Assembly: GCF_042677045.1 (NCBI RefSeq)
Contig: NZ_JBHTIH010000004.1
Coordinates: forward strand, 186,001 to 250,000
DNA length: 64,000 bases
Direction of reading: 5' to 3'
Source of the DNA: Lysobacter_K koreensis
Lineage (GTDB): Bacteria; Pseudomonadota; Gammaproteobacteria; Xanthomonadales; Xanthomonadaceae
The notes under the pieces are model-generated. The model was not told the DNA's origin, did no database searches, and saw only the letters and a list, made by a program, of their open reading frames with translations. Within the stretch, counting starts at the first letter, position 1, and the number at the start of each line of letters is the position of its first letter. Shown here piece after piece: positions 34,738-42,090 of the stretch. Position numbers and translations under genes: made by a program.

Positions 34738-35343
34738 ATGGCCAGCCCCGGACCCAACGCCGACGACAAGCCGACCCGCGAACAGGCCGAGGCCGCCGTC
34801 CGCACGCTGCTGAGCTGGGCCGGCGACGACCCGCGCCGCGAAGGCCTGATCGACACCCCCAAGCGCGTGGTCGACGCCTACGGCGACTGGTTCAGCGGCT
34901 ACGCCGAGACCCCGCCGGAGTACCTCGCGCGAACCTTCGAGGAAGTGGCCGGCTACGACGAGATGATCGTGCTGCGCGACATCGAGTTCGAGAGCCACTG
35001 CGAGCACCACATGGCGCCGATCATCGGCAAGGCCCACGTCGGCTACCTGCCCGACGGCAAGGTGGTCGGCATCAGCAAGCTCGCGCGCGTGGTCGAGGCC
35101 TACGCGCGGCGGCTGCAGGTGCAGGAGAAGATGACCGCGCAGATCGCCGACTGCATCCAGCACGTGCTGATGCCGCGCGGCGTCGGGGTGGTGATCGAGG
35201 GCGCGCACGAGTGCATGACCACACGCGGCGTGCACAAGCGCGGGGTCAGCATGATCACCTCGAAGATGCTCGGCAGCTTCCGTGATGACGCCCGCACCCG
35301 CGCCGAATTCCTCCAGTTCATCGACGTCGGCCCCGGCCGCTGA
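34738..35343 (+). CDS. folE: GTP cyclohydrolase I
   Basis: Converts GTP to 7,8-dihydroneopterin triphosphate, the first step of folate and pterin synthesis. The 201-residue protein has normal length and motifs: RREGLIDTPKRVVDAYGDWF, the zinc-site IEFESHCEHHMAPIIGKAHV, GISKLARVVEAYARRLQVQE and a second zinc Cys in GAHECMTTRGVHKRGVSMIT. ATG codons at 34729 and 34738 are both possible with no ribosome-binding site before either; a TACGAT box lies at 34706-34711. The downstream oxidoreductase gene begins inside its last 60 bases in another frame. Pterin supply may link it to phhA. Confidence 0.96.
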   Translation: MASPGPNADDKPTREQAEAAVRTLLSWAGDDPRREGLIDTPKRVVDAYGDWFSGYAETPPEYLARTFEEVAGYDEMIVLRDIEFESHCEHHMAPIIGKAHVGYLPDGKVVGISKLARVVEAYARRLQVQEKMTAQIADCIQHVLMPRGVGVVIEGAHECMTTRGVHKRGVSMITSKMLGSFRDDARTRAEFLQFIDVGPGR

Positions 35344-36298
35344 CAACCGGCGTGCGCGCGGCAGCGCCGCGCCGGCCGCCACGCTCGACTGCCTGGTCAT
35401 CGGCGGCGGCCCCGCGGGCCTGACCGCCGCCACCTACCTCGCGCGCTTCCATCGCCGCATCCTGGTGGTCGACGACGGCCACAGCCGTGCGCGCTGGATC
35501 CCGACCAGCCATAACTGTCCGGGCTTTCCCGGCGGCGTCGCCGGCAGCACGCTGCTGCAGCGGCTGCGCGCGCAGGCGCAGGATTTCGCGGTGCCGATCA
35601 TCGACGGCCGCATCGAGACCCTGCAGCGCGACGGCGACGACTTCATCGCCGGCAACGGCCGCCGCCAGTGGCGCGCGCACTACGTCTGCCTCGCCAGCGG
35701 CGTGGTCGACCGCATGCCGGCGATGGAGCAGCTCGACGAGGCGATCGACAGCGGCGCGGTGCGCCTGTGCGCGGTCTGCGACGGCTTCGAGGCCAGCGAC
35801 GAGCGCATCGCGGTGTACGGCCCGGTCGAGCAGGCGATCGAGCACGCGTTGTTCCTGCGTACGTTCTCGCGCAGCGTCGCGGTGGTGCGCTCGCAGGACG
35901 GCGAACCGGATGCCGAGCACGCCGCGCGCGCACGGCGCGCGCACGTCGCGCTGCTGCCGCCGGCCAGCGCGTTGCGCCACGAGCGCGGCTGCGTGGTCGA
36001 GTTCGCGCACGGCGAGCCGTGGCGCTTCGACACCCTGTACCCGGTGCTCGGTGGCGACGCGCAGTCGGCGCTCGCGCTGGCGCTGGGTGCGCGCTGCGAT
36101 GACGAGGGCGCGCTGGTCGTCGACAAGCACCAGCAGACCTCGGTCGACGGCCTCTACGCGATCGGCGACATCGTCAGCGCGCTCAACCAGATCAGCGTCG
36201 CGGTCGGCCACGCCGCGGTCGCCGCCTGCGCGATCCACAACCGGCTGCCGAACAACTTCCGCGAGGACCGCGCGCACCAGGCGCAGGCCGGCGCGTAG
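35285..36298 (+). CDS. thioredoxin-reductase-like FAD-dependent oxidoreductase
   Basis: A 337-residue flavoprotein. The FAD-binding GxGxxG stretch is LDCLVIGGGPAGLTAATYLA, and the late FAD motif is TSVDGLYAIGDIVSALNQIS. A CAVC pair stands at the CATC position of thioredoxin reductase (LCAVCDGFE, about residues 162-165). However, the second nucleotide-binding motif is altered (VYGPVEQAIEHALFL), so NADPH use and partner are uncertain. The start is within folE; ATG 35285 or GTG 35282 overlap it by about 60 bases. The Ser/Thr-rich first 30 residues may be non-essential and a later start is possible. Confidence 0.85.
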   Translation: MTPAPAPNSSSSSTSAPAADNRRARGSAAPAATLDCLVIGGGPAGLTAATYLARFHRRILVVDDGHSRARWIPTSHNCPGFPGGVAGSTLLQRLRAQAQDFAVPIIDGRIETLQRDGDDFIAGNGRRQWRAHYVCLASGVVDRMPAMEQLDEAIDSGAVRLCAVCDGFEASDERIAVYGPVEQAIEHALFLRTFSRSVAVVRSQDGEPDAEHAARARRAHVALLPPASALRHERGCVVEFAHGEPWRFDTLYPVLGGDAQSALALALGARCDDEGALVVDKHQQTSVDGLYAIGDIVSALNQISVAVGHAAVAACAIHNRLPNNFREDRAHQAQAGA

Positions 36299-36326
36299 CC
36301 GCTCGCCGCGCGGCCTCCGCGCCGCT

Positions 36327-36420
36327 GTAGATCCGAGCCTGCTCGGATCGCTGCTGCCCGTCGCGGCGAAGGCATCCTCCTGCACGGGTGACAATCCGAT
36401 CCGCGCAGGCTCGGATCTAC
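36327..36420. repeat. inverted repeat between the oxidoreductase and MFS genes
   Basis: Perfect 16-base arms GTAGATCCGAGCCTGC (36327-36342) and GCAGGCTCGGATCTAC (36405-36420) separated by about 60 bases. This is a xanthomonad-type intergenic palindrome. Confidence 0.85.
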
Positions 36421-36496
36421 GACAGCCACGCGTCTGCAGTTCAAGAGCACCGCCGCGCTAGACTGCGCGCCTCCCAAAGTTCCCCACCATTTCCCG

Positions 36497-37753
36497 ATGG
36501 CATCCTCTGCCCCGCGTGCGCGCCGCGCCGCGCTGATCTTCATCTTCGTCACCGTGCTGATCGACGTGCTCGCGTTCGGCGTGATCATTCCGGTGCTGCC
36601 CCACCTGATCGAGGACTTCGTCGGCGGCGACACCGCGACGGCCGCGTACTGGGTCGGGATCTTCGGCACCGTGTTCGCGCTGATCCAGTTCGTGACCGCG
36701 CCGATCCAGGGCGCGCTGTCCGACCGCCACGGCCGGCGCCCGGTGATCCTGATGTCGTGCCTCGGGCTCGGGCTCGACTTCATCTTCATGGCGCTGGCCA
36801 ACTCGCTGCCGTGGCTGCTGGTCGGCCGCATCATCTCCGGCATCACCTCGGCGAGCTTCACCACCGCCAATGCCTACGTCGCCGACGTCACGGAGCCTGC
36901 GCAGCGCGCCAGGAGCTACGGCATGATCGGCGCGGCTTTCGGGCTCGGCTTCATCGTCGGGCCGCTGATCGGCGGCTGGCTCGGCGCGGTCGACCTGCGC
37001 CTGCCGTTCTGGTTCGCCGCCGGGCTGGCGCTGCTGAACTTCCTGTACGGCCTGTTCGTGCTGCCCGAATCGCTGCCGGCGGAAAAACGCGCGGTGAAGT
37101 TCGACTGGTCGCACGCCAACCCGCTGGGGTCGCTGCTGCTGCTCAAGCGCTACCCGCAGGTGTTCGGGTTGGCGGCGGTGGTGTTCATCGCCAACCTCGC
37201 GCACTACGTGTACCCGAGCATCTTCGTGCTGTTCGCCGACTACCAGTACCAGTGGGGCCCGCGCGAGGTCGGCTGGGTGCTGGCCGCCGTCGGCGTGTGC
37301 AGCGTGATCGTCAACGCGGTGCTGGTCGGGCGCGTGGTCAAGCGCCTGGGCGAGCGCCGCGCGCTAATGTTCGGCCTGGGCTGCGGCGTGGTCGGGTTCG
37401 TGATCTACGGCTTCGCCGGCGTGGGCTGGATGTTCCTGGTCGGCATCCCGATCAGCGCGCTGTGGGCGCTCGCGGCGCCGGCGACCCAGGCGTTGATCAC
37501 GCGCCAGGTCGGCGCCGACGTGCAGGGCCGCATCCAGGGCGCGTTGATGAGCCTGGTGAGCCTGGCCGGGATCATCGGCCCGGCGATCTTCGCCGGCAGT
37601 TTCGGCTTGTTCATCGGCGAGCTCGCGCCGCTGCACCTGCCCGGCGCGCCGTTTCTGATCGCGGCGGTGTTGCTGGCTGGCGCGGTGTTGATCGCGTGGC
37701 GTTATGCGCGCTTGCCGGCAACCGCGTCGGGCGGCGCCATGGCGGACGGGTAG
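36497..37753 (+). CDS. TetA-type MFS drug exporter
   Basis: Inner-membrane transporter of 418 residues with 12 predicted helices. The major facilitator motif A is present in the 2-3 loop (GALSDRHGRRPVILMS), and the motif-C-like stretch GMIGAAFGLGFIVGPLIGGW in helix 5 marks it as a drug:H+ antiporter of the TCR/Tet branch. The start IFIFVTVLIDVLAFGVIIPV is characteristic. It stands alone downstream of a palindromic repeat and a TAGACT box at 36459-36464. Substrate unknown; no adjacent TetR-type regulator is visible. Confidence 0.92.
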   Translation: MASSAPRARRAALIFIFVTVLIDVLAFGVIIPVLPHLIEDFVGGDTATAAYWVGIFGTVFALIQFVTAPIQGALSDRHGRRPVILMSCLGLGLDFIFMALANSLPWLLVGRIISGITSASFTTANAYVADVTEPAQRARSYGMIGAAFGLGFIVGPLIGGWLGAVDLRLPFWFAAGLALLNFLYGLFVLPESLPAEKRAVKFDWSHANPLGSLLLLKRYPQVFGLAAVVFIANLAHYVYPSIFVLFADYQYQWGPREVGWVLAAVGVCSVIVNAVLVGRVVKRLGERRALMFGLGCGVVGFVIYGFAGVGWMFLVGIPISALWALAAPATQALITRQVGADVQGRIQGALMSLVSLAGIIGPAIFAGSFGLFIGELAPLHLPGAPFLIAAVLLAGAVLIAWRYARLPATASGGAMADG

Positions 37754-37890
37754 GGCGATGAACCATTCACTGATATGCACGTTGTCGCGACATTTTCTTT
37801 ATCCACGCCTAACGTCCGCGTCGCTAGCCTGATCCGACTCGAGGCATCCCCTGGCCGCGAGACAGAGGACGACACAAAGGAGACGTTCTG

Positions 37891-38211
37891 ATGGCGACGC
37901 AGAAGAACCCACGCAACATCGATCCGACCACCGAGAACAACTACTGGAAGAACCAGTACAACAGCGAGAGCTACTACGAGCCCGGGCGCAAGTTCGAGGA
38001 CTACGAAGGCGCGTACCGCACCGGCTACGAAGGCTACGGCCGTTACGGCGACCGCGGCTTCGACCAGGCCGAGAATGAGCTCAAGTCCGAGTACGAGAAG
38101 TTCAAGGGCAACTCCGAGCTCGCCTGGGACCGCGCCAAGAACGCGGTCAAGGCCGCCTGGCACCGCGCCGAGCGCGCCATGCCCGGCGACGCGGACAACG
38201 ATGGGCGCTAA
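37891..38211 (+). CDS. small Tyr/Glu-rich protein, paralogue of 34084-34545
   Basis: A 106-residue soluble protein with no signal peptide. It begins MATQKNPRNIDPTTENNYWK and continues with YEPGRKFEDYEGAYRTGYEG, YGRYGDRGFDQAENELKSEY, a helix SELAWDRAKNAVKAAW and the tail HRAERAMPGDADNDGR. The last 75 residues align with the C-terminal half of the glycine-zipper protein 3.4 kb upstream, including the AMPGDADxDGR end. It lacks the zipper. GGAGACG precedes the ATG. A hairpin and a strong terminator follow, suggesting a separately transcribed, well-expressed gene. Function unknown. Confidence 0.78.
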   Translation: MATQKNPRNIDPTTENNYWKNQYNSESYYEPGRKFEDYEGAYRTGYEGYGRYGDRGFDQAENELKSEYEKFKGNSELAWDRAKNAVKAAWHRAERAMPGDADNDGR

Positions 38212-38249
38212 TGCCCTGCTTGCGAACCACTGGTTCGCAGGGCATTAGC
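38212..38249 (+). terminator. hairpin directly after the paralogue gene
   Basis: AATGCCCTGCTTGCGAACC pairs with GGTTCGCAGGGCATT apart from a four-base bulge. There is no T-run, so it may be an mRNA-stabilising or attenuating hairpin rather than a terminator. Confidence 0.45.
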
Positions 38250-38356
38250 GTGACCGCGCGTCTAGCGCGGGCCGGACGGTGAAGCCCGCGCGGCCGCGTA
38301 GTCGTAGTTGATGTGGTGCACAGCTGTATCGGCATCACGATTTGTCCTGACGAGGA

Positions 38357-38388
38357 AAGAAAGCGGGCTCCGGCCCGCTTTCTTTTTT
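38357..38388 (+). terminator. strong rho-independent terminator
   Basis: Stem AGAAAGCGGGC / GCCCGCTTTCT with a TCCG loop followed by six T. It probably ends the transcript of the small paralogue gene. Confidence 0.88.
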
Positions 38389-38454
38389 CCTGACGCGAGC
38401 GCCGGCCACACCGGCTTCCCACGCCCTTGACGCCCGCGCCGCGATCCTGCGCCC

Positions 38455-39567
38455 ATGCCGCGCACACCCGCCAACGCCATCACCGCCAACAACCACGACA
38501 ACGCCCAGGCCGCCACCGACAGCGGCCTGCGCTACGTCAGCGACCTGGAGCCGGGCTTGCGCCGCCGTCGCGCGGGCAAGGGCTTCCGCTACCTCGATGC
38601 CGGCGGCCGCGCGGTGCGCAACCAGGACACGCTCGACCGCATCCGCGCGCTCGCGATCCCGCCGGCCTACACCGACGTGTGGATCTGCGCGCGCGCCGAT
38701 GGCCACCTGCAGGCGACCGGCCGCGATGCGCGCGGGCGCAAGCAGTACCGCTACCACGCGCATTGGCAACGCGTGCGCGGCGACGGCAAGTTCGCGCGCG
38801 TGGTCGCGTTCGGCGAAGCGCTGCCACGGCTGCGGCGGCGCCTGCGCGCCGACCTCGCCCTGGCCGGGTTTCCGCGCGACAAGGTGCTGGCGATGGTGGT
38901 GGCATTGCTCGCCGAGACGCTGGTGCGGGTCGGCAACGACGCCTACGCGCGCAGCAACAAGTCGTACGGCCTGACCACGCTGCGCAACCGCCACGTCGCG
39001 TTCGTGCAGGACGGACGCGCGCGGTTCCGCTTCCGCGGCAAGGGCGGGCTCGAGCACGACGTGGTGCTCGACGACCGCCGCCTAACCGGGCTGATCCGGC
39101 GCTGCCAGCAGCTGCCGGGGCAGGCGCTGTTCCAGTACCGCGACGACGACGGCGCGGTGCAGCCGGTCGACTCGGGCGAGGTCAACGACTACCTGCGTGC
39201 GGCGATGGGCGAGGCGTTCACCGCCAAAGACTTCCGCACGTGGGGCGGCACCCTGACCGCGTTCCAGCAGTTCGCGGCGACGCCGCTGCCCGGCGATGCG
39301 GCCAACCCGCCGAGCGAGACCGCGCTGGCCGCGGCGCAGAACGAGGTAGTGAAACGGGTCGCGCACGAGCTGGGCAACACCCCGGCGGTGTGCCGCAAGG
39401 CGTATATCGACCCGCGCGTGTTCGCCGGCTGGCGCGACGGTTCGCTGCAGCGCGCGGCCGCGGCGGCCGGCTCGGATGGCGCGCGCGGCGCGCGGCAATG
39501 GGAGCAGGCGACGCTGAAGTTCCTCAAGCGCGCGCAACGCCAGGCAGGTCGCTCCCGCAAACCGTGA
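38455..39567 (+). CDS. DNA topoisomerase IB
   Basis: Eukaryote-like (poxvirus-type) topoisomerase of 370 residues that relaxes supercoils through a 3'-phosphotyrosine link. Conserved parts are SDLEPGLRRRRAGKGFRYLD, RIRALAIPPAYTDVWICARA, GRDARGRKQYRYHAHWQRVR, LAETLVRVGNDAYARSNKSY, GLTTLRNRHV and DFRTWGGTLTAFQQF. The nucleophile is the Tyr in NTPAVCRKAYIDPRVF. The catalytic Arg and Lys neighbourhoods (RVGN, GKGG) are present. Such enzymes are common in xanthomonads and pseudomonads. The ATG at 38455 follows a weak GATCCT box by six bases. Confidence 0.94.
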   Translation: MPRTPANAITANNHDNAQAATDSGLRYVSDLEPGLRRRRAGKGFRYLDAGGRAVRNQDTLDRIRALAIPPAYTDVWICARADGHLQATGRDARGRKQYRYHAHWQRVRGDGKFARVVAFGEALPRLRRRLRADLALAGFPRDKVLAMVVALLAETLVRVGNDAYARSNKSYGLTTLRNRHVAFVQDGRARFRFRGKGGLEHDVVLDDRRLTGLIRRCQQLPGQALFQYRDDDGAVQPVDSGEVNDYLRAAMGEAFTAKDFRTWGGTLTAFQQFAATPLPGDAANPPSETALAAAQNEVVKRVAHELGNTPAVCRKAYIDPRVFAGWRDGSLQRAAAAAGSDGARGARQWEQATLKFLKRAQRQAGRSRKP

Positions 39568-39658
39568 GCCACGGCGGCGCGCAGCGCGCGGCGACCTTCA
39601 CTTGGCGTGGCGCTGCGCGGCGCGACACTGCGGGCCCGACCCGAGTGCGAGGTGTGCG

Positions 39659-39892
39659 ATGGCCCGCTGCGACGTGTGCGGCAACGATTACGACAAGGCG
39701 TTCACGGTCACCACCCCGACCGCGAGCGGCACCTACGATTCGTTCGAATGCGCGATCCACGCACTGGCCCCGGCGTGCGCGCACTGCGGTTGCCGGATCA
39801 TCGGCCACGGCGCCGAGCACGACGGCAGGTTCTATTGCTGCGCGCACTGCGCCAAGCACGCCGGGGTCAAAGGCATCGACGACCGCGTGTAG
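39659..39892 (+). CDS. small Cys-rich (prokaryotic metallothionein-like) protein
   Basis: A 77-residue protein with nine cysteines and several histidines: MARCDVCGNDYDKAF, YDSFECAIHALAPACAHCGC and RFYCCAHCAKHAGVKG. The Cys pattern resembles the bacterial metallothionein family, and it probably binds zinc or copper. The frame is open upstream to 39602, but the ATG at 39659 directly precedes the first CxxC and is the usual start. Its stop TAG (39890-39892) is part of the arm of a palindromic repeat. Confidence 0.75.
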   Translation: MARCDVCGNDYDKAFTVTTPTASGTYDSFECAIHALAPACAHCGCRIIGHGAEHDGRFYCCAHCAKHAGVKGIDDRV

Positions 39893-39957
39893 GGCGGGTT
39901 TCAACCCGCCGTGTCGGGCCAGCGCCCCAGGTGGCGGCGGGTTGAAACCCGCCCTAC
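39889..39957. repeat. inverted repeat starting at the stop codon of the Cys-rich gene
   Basis: Arms GTAGGGCGGGTTTCAACCCG plus CC (39889-39910) and GGCGGGTTGAAACCCGCCCT plus AC (39936-39957), same family as 5329-5437. The first GTAG provides the stop of the preceding gene. Confidence 0.88.
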
Positions 39958-40024
39958 CGAAGCGCCCGTCCTCGCAAAAGGAATACTGGCGAAGAGTGGC
40001 TGGTGCCTCGGAACCGGACTGCGC

Positions 40025-40477
40025 TCAGCCTGCCTCGAGCGTCGCCAGCACGTCCTCGGGCAGCGGGATCAGCGCCCAGAACGCGACGTCGCGCTCGGCC
40101 CAGTCGCTGGCCGCCTCATTGAGGATGTCGAGCGCGGTGTCGAAGTCCTCGCCGGCGCGCGCGTCCTCGGACTCTCGCCACGCCGCGGCATGCTCGATCA
40201 GCAGCAGGTAGCCCGCCGCCGGCAACCACGACAGGTCGCGCAGCGAATCGGAGAACGCGTCCCAGTTGCCGCCGAACCAGCCCGGGAACCCCAGCGCGCG
40301 CGCGAATCGCGCCAGCGCCTCGTCCTTGTCGACGCAGCCGCGCAGGTCGATACGCACGACCTCGTACTCGAGCGCCGCGCCGGCCTGCGCCATCGCCTCG
40401 CTGTCGCTGTCGGCGACGAAGAACGCGCCGCTCTGGCCGGCATCGGCGAGCAGCGCCTGCAACGCGACCGCGGTCAT
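40025..40477 (-). CDS. barstar-like ribonuclease inhibitor
   Basis: Cytoplasmic 150-residue protein of the barstar family. It has the characteristic core VVRIDLRGCVDKDEALARFA, then ALGFPGWFGGNWDAFSDSLR, DLSWLPAAGYLLLI and acidic residues in the binding helix. The start at 40477 overlaps the stop of the barnase-like gene by four bases (ATGA), so inhibitor synthesis is coupled to that of the nuclease. It presumably protects the producing cell from the nuclease before export. The C-terminus carries an extra 55 residues beyond Bacillus barstar (90 residues). Confidence 0.9.
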   Translation of the reverse strand: MTAVALQALLADAGQSGAFFVADSDSEAMAQAGAALEYEVVRIDLRGCVDKDEALARFARALGFPGWFGGNWDAFSDSLRDLSWLPAAGYLLLIEHAAAWRESEDARAGEDFDTALDILNEAASDWAERDVAFWALIPLPEDVLATLEAG

Positions 40478-40944
40478 CGCCGCGCCTCGCCGCGCAGTTC
40501 GAAGCGGCGGAAACTGCGGTAGTGGTCCTCCGTGTAGAAGTATTCGACCGGTGGCTCGCCGCCGGTGATCAGGCGGCGCGCGCCACGGTCGTCCGAGCCC
40601 GGCGTCGCGACCGTGAACTCGCGGTAGTAGCCGCGCGGCTGCGCCGGCAGCAGGCGCTCGCGGTTCTGGAATACGCCGCCGTCCTGGCGGTAGGCGTACG
40701 GGCCGCCGCGGGCGATCGCGGCGAGCACCGCGTGCGCCTCGCGCGGCAGGAATTCCGGGTAGGCGCTGGCCGGGGAACGCCCGGCCTCCGCGGGCTGCGG
40801 CGGGCGCGCATCGGACAGCACCACCGGCGGCGAGCCGGGCGGTGTGGCCGGCGTGGCCAGTTCGCCGCCCTGGTCGGGACGCTGGGTCCAGAACCACAAC
40901 CCGAGCAGCACGATCGCGGCGAGCAACCAGTGGTGGCGGCGCAT
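40474..40944 (-). CDS. barnase-like (N1/T1 family) ribonuclease, exported
   Basis: A 156-residue protein with an N-terminal membrane or signal helix (WLLAAIVLLGLWFW), a Pro-rich linker (25-60) and a microbial ribonuclease domain (about 62-150): AYPEFLPREA, GGPYAYRQDGGVFQNRERLL, YYREFTVATPG, RRLITGGEPP and EYFYTEDHYRSFRRF. The barnase catalytic triad maps to Glu109, Arg123 (or 124) and His141. It probably cleaves RNA outside the cytoplasm or in a target cell. The inhibitor gene follows with a four-base overlap. Confidence 0.9.
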   Translation of the reverse strand: MRRHHWLLAAIVLLGLWFWTQRPDQGGELATPATPPGSPPVVLSDARPPQPAEAGRSPASAYPEFLPREAHAVLAAIARGGPYAYRQDGGVFQNRERLLPAQPRGYYREFTVATPGSDDRGARRLITGGEPPVEYFYTEDHYRSFRRFELRGEARR

Positions 40945-41083
40945 GGCGTTTCTCCGGTGGCGTGCGCCCAGTCTAGTCCCGTGCCCGCGTGTTGGCAGTC
41001 GGCGCCGTTACGCGCGCCGACTCCCGGTGCCGGAGCAATGGGGCGGCCAATCCCAACGTCGCCCGGCCTGAGCGGATGCCGCC

Positions 41084-41398
41084 TCAGCCGCAGCGCAGGT
41101 TGGTGATCACGTTGCCCGCGTCGACGTCGATGTTGAGACGGCCCTCCATGTACTCCATGGTCACCATCTGTCCGGGCTTGAGCACCCGCGCCATGCGCGC
41201 ACCGGCGTCCTTGCGCGCCTGCTCGACGACCGCGGCTGTGGCGACCTTGCCGAGCGCGTTGGCGCGTGCGGCATCGGGATTGCAGCTGTCTGCGGTGGCG
41301 GGAGGGGTCGGGTCGCTCATCGGCGGATCCGCGGCGGTGGCACAGCCGGCCAGGCCGAAGGCGGCGGCGAGCAGGACGGGAAGCATCGGGTTGCGCAT
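41084..41398 (-). CDS. I78 family peptidase-inhibitor-like lipoprotein, copy 1
   Basis: A 104-residue protein with a lipobox (FGLAGCAT) and an I78-type domain: SCNPDAARANALGKVATAAV, VLKPGQMVTMEYMEGRLNID and a final VITNLRCG with the paired cysteine. In this family the domain inhibits serine proteases. A GGAG ribosome-binding site lies just upstream (TAAGGAGTTCGC on the minus strand). A second copy is encoded about 260 bases upstream on the same strand. Confidence 0.85.
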   Translation of the reverse strand: MRNPMLPVLLAAAFGLAGCATAADPPMSDPTPPATADSCNPDAARANALGKVATAAVVEQARKDAGARMARVLKPGQMVTMEYMEGRLNIDVDAGNVITNLRCG

Positions 41399-41655
41399 GC
41401 GAACTCCTTAGGAGTGGATGGGGACGGCATCGGGGTCAACGAGCGGAAAAGCCGCTCGCCGTGCCGCGGGTCGTGGTGATCGTGGTGGTCTCGGCCGCCG
41501 CGGCGTGCGGCGACGGCGCGGGGCGCGCCTCGGCCTCGGTCACGTTGCGCAGCGCGCGCCAATGCGCGGCGAGCGGACGCGTGCGCATCGGCCACGCGCG
41601 GCGTTCGGCGCCGGGATCGGGCGCGGGATCCGGTGGGGTCGGGGAGCAGGCCAGG

Positions 41656-41970
41656 TCAACCACAGGTCACCCCCTCGATTGCATCGCGCGCGTTGACGTT
41701 GAGGTTGAGGCGGTCGCTGCGCAGGTCCTTGGTCACCGCGTCGCCGGGACGGATCACGCGCACGCTGGCGCTGCCTGAATCGATACGCGCGCGCTCGACC
41801 ACGTCCGCGGTCGGGGCGCGGCCGATCGCGCCGATCGCGCCCTGCGCGTTGCACATCGCGCTCGGCGGCGGGCCGCCGGGCGGCGGCATCGTGGCGCAGG
41901 CACCGGCCGCCAGGACCAGCACGATCGCCGGGAGCAACAGGTGCGAGGAAGCGGGGGTCTGGTCGGACAT
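41656..41970 (-). CDS. I78 family peptidase-inhibitor-like lipoprotein, copy 2
   Basis: A 104-residue paralogue with a signal sequence and lipobox (VLVLAAGACAT), then MCNAQGAIGAIGRAPTADVV, VRVIRPGDAVTKDLRSDRLN and the end AIEGVTCG. It has the same Cys spacing as copy 1 but a different sequence, so the duplication is old. The start at 41970 (MSDQTPASSH) is preferred over the ATG at 42036 because the latter adds an Arg-rich extension before the signal helix. Confidence 0.82.
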   Translation of the reverse strand: MSDQTPASSHLLLPAIVLVLAAGACATMPPPGGPPPSAMCNAQGAIGAIGRAPTADVVERARIDSGSASVRVIRPGDAVTKDLRSDRLNLNVNARDAIEGVTCG

Positions 41971-42090
41971 GGCGAGTTCCGGCAGGAGGAGGTTGCCGGC
42001 AGCCTGCGGCGCGCTGCGTGTGCGGCGCGTAAACACCCCGTGCGCAGGCCCGGCGCGGCCGCCAGCGGCGGAGATGGCGCCCGGCGCGGC

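Noticed and set aside
41436..41663. Small minus-strand frame between the two I78 genes
   Set aside because: It would start on GTG inside the end of the upstream gene, and its Pro/Ala/Thr-rich product has no recognisable domain or ribosome-binding site.
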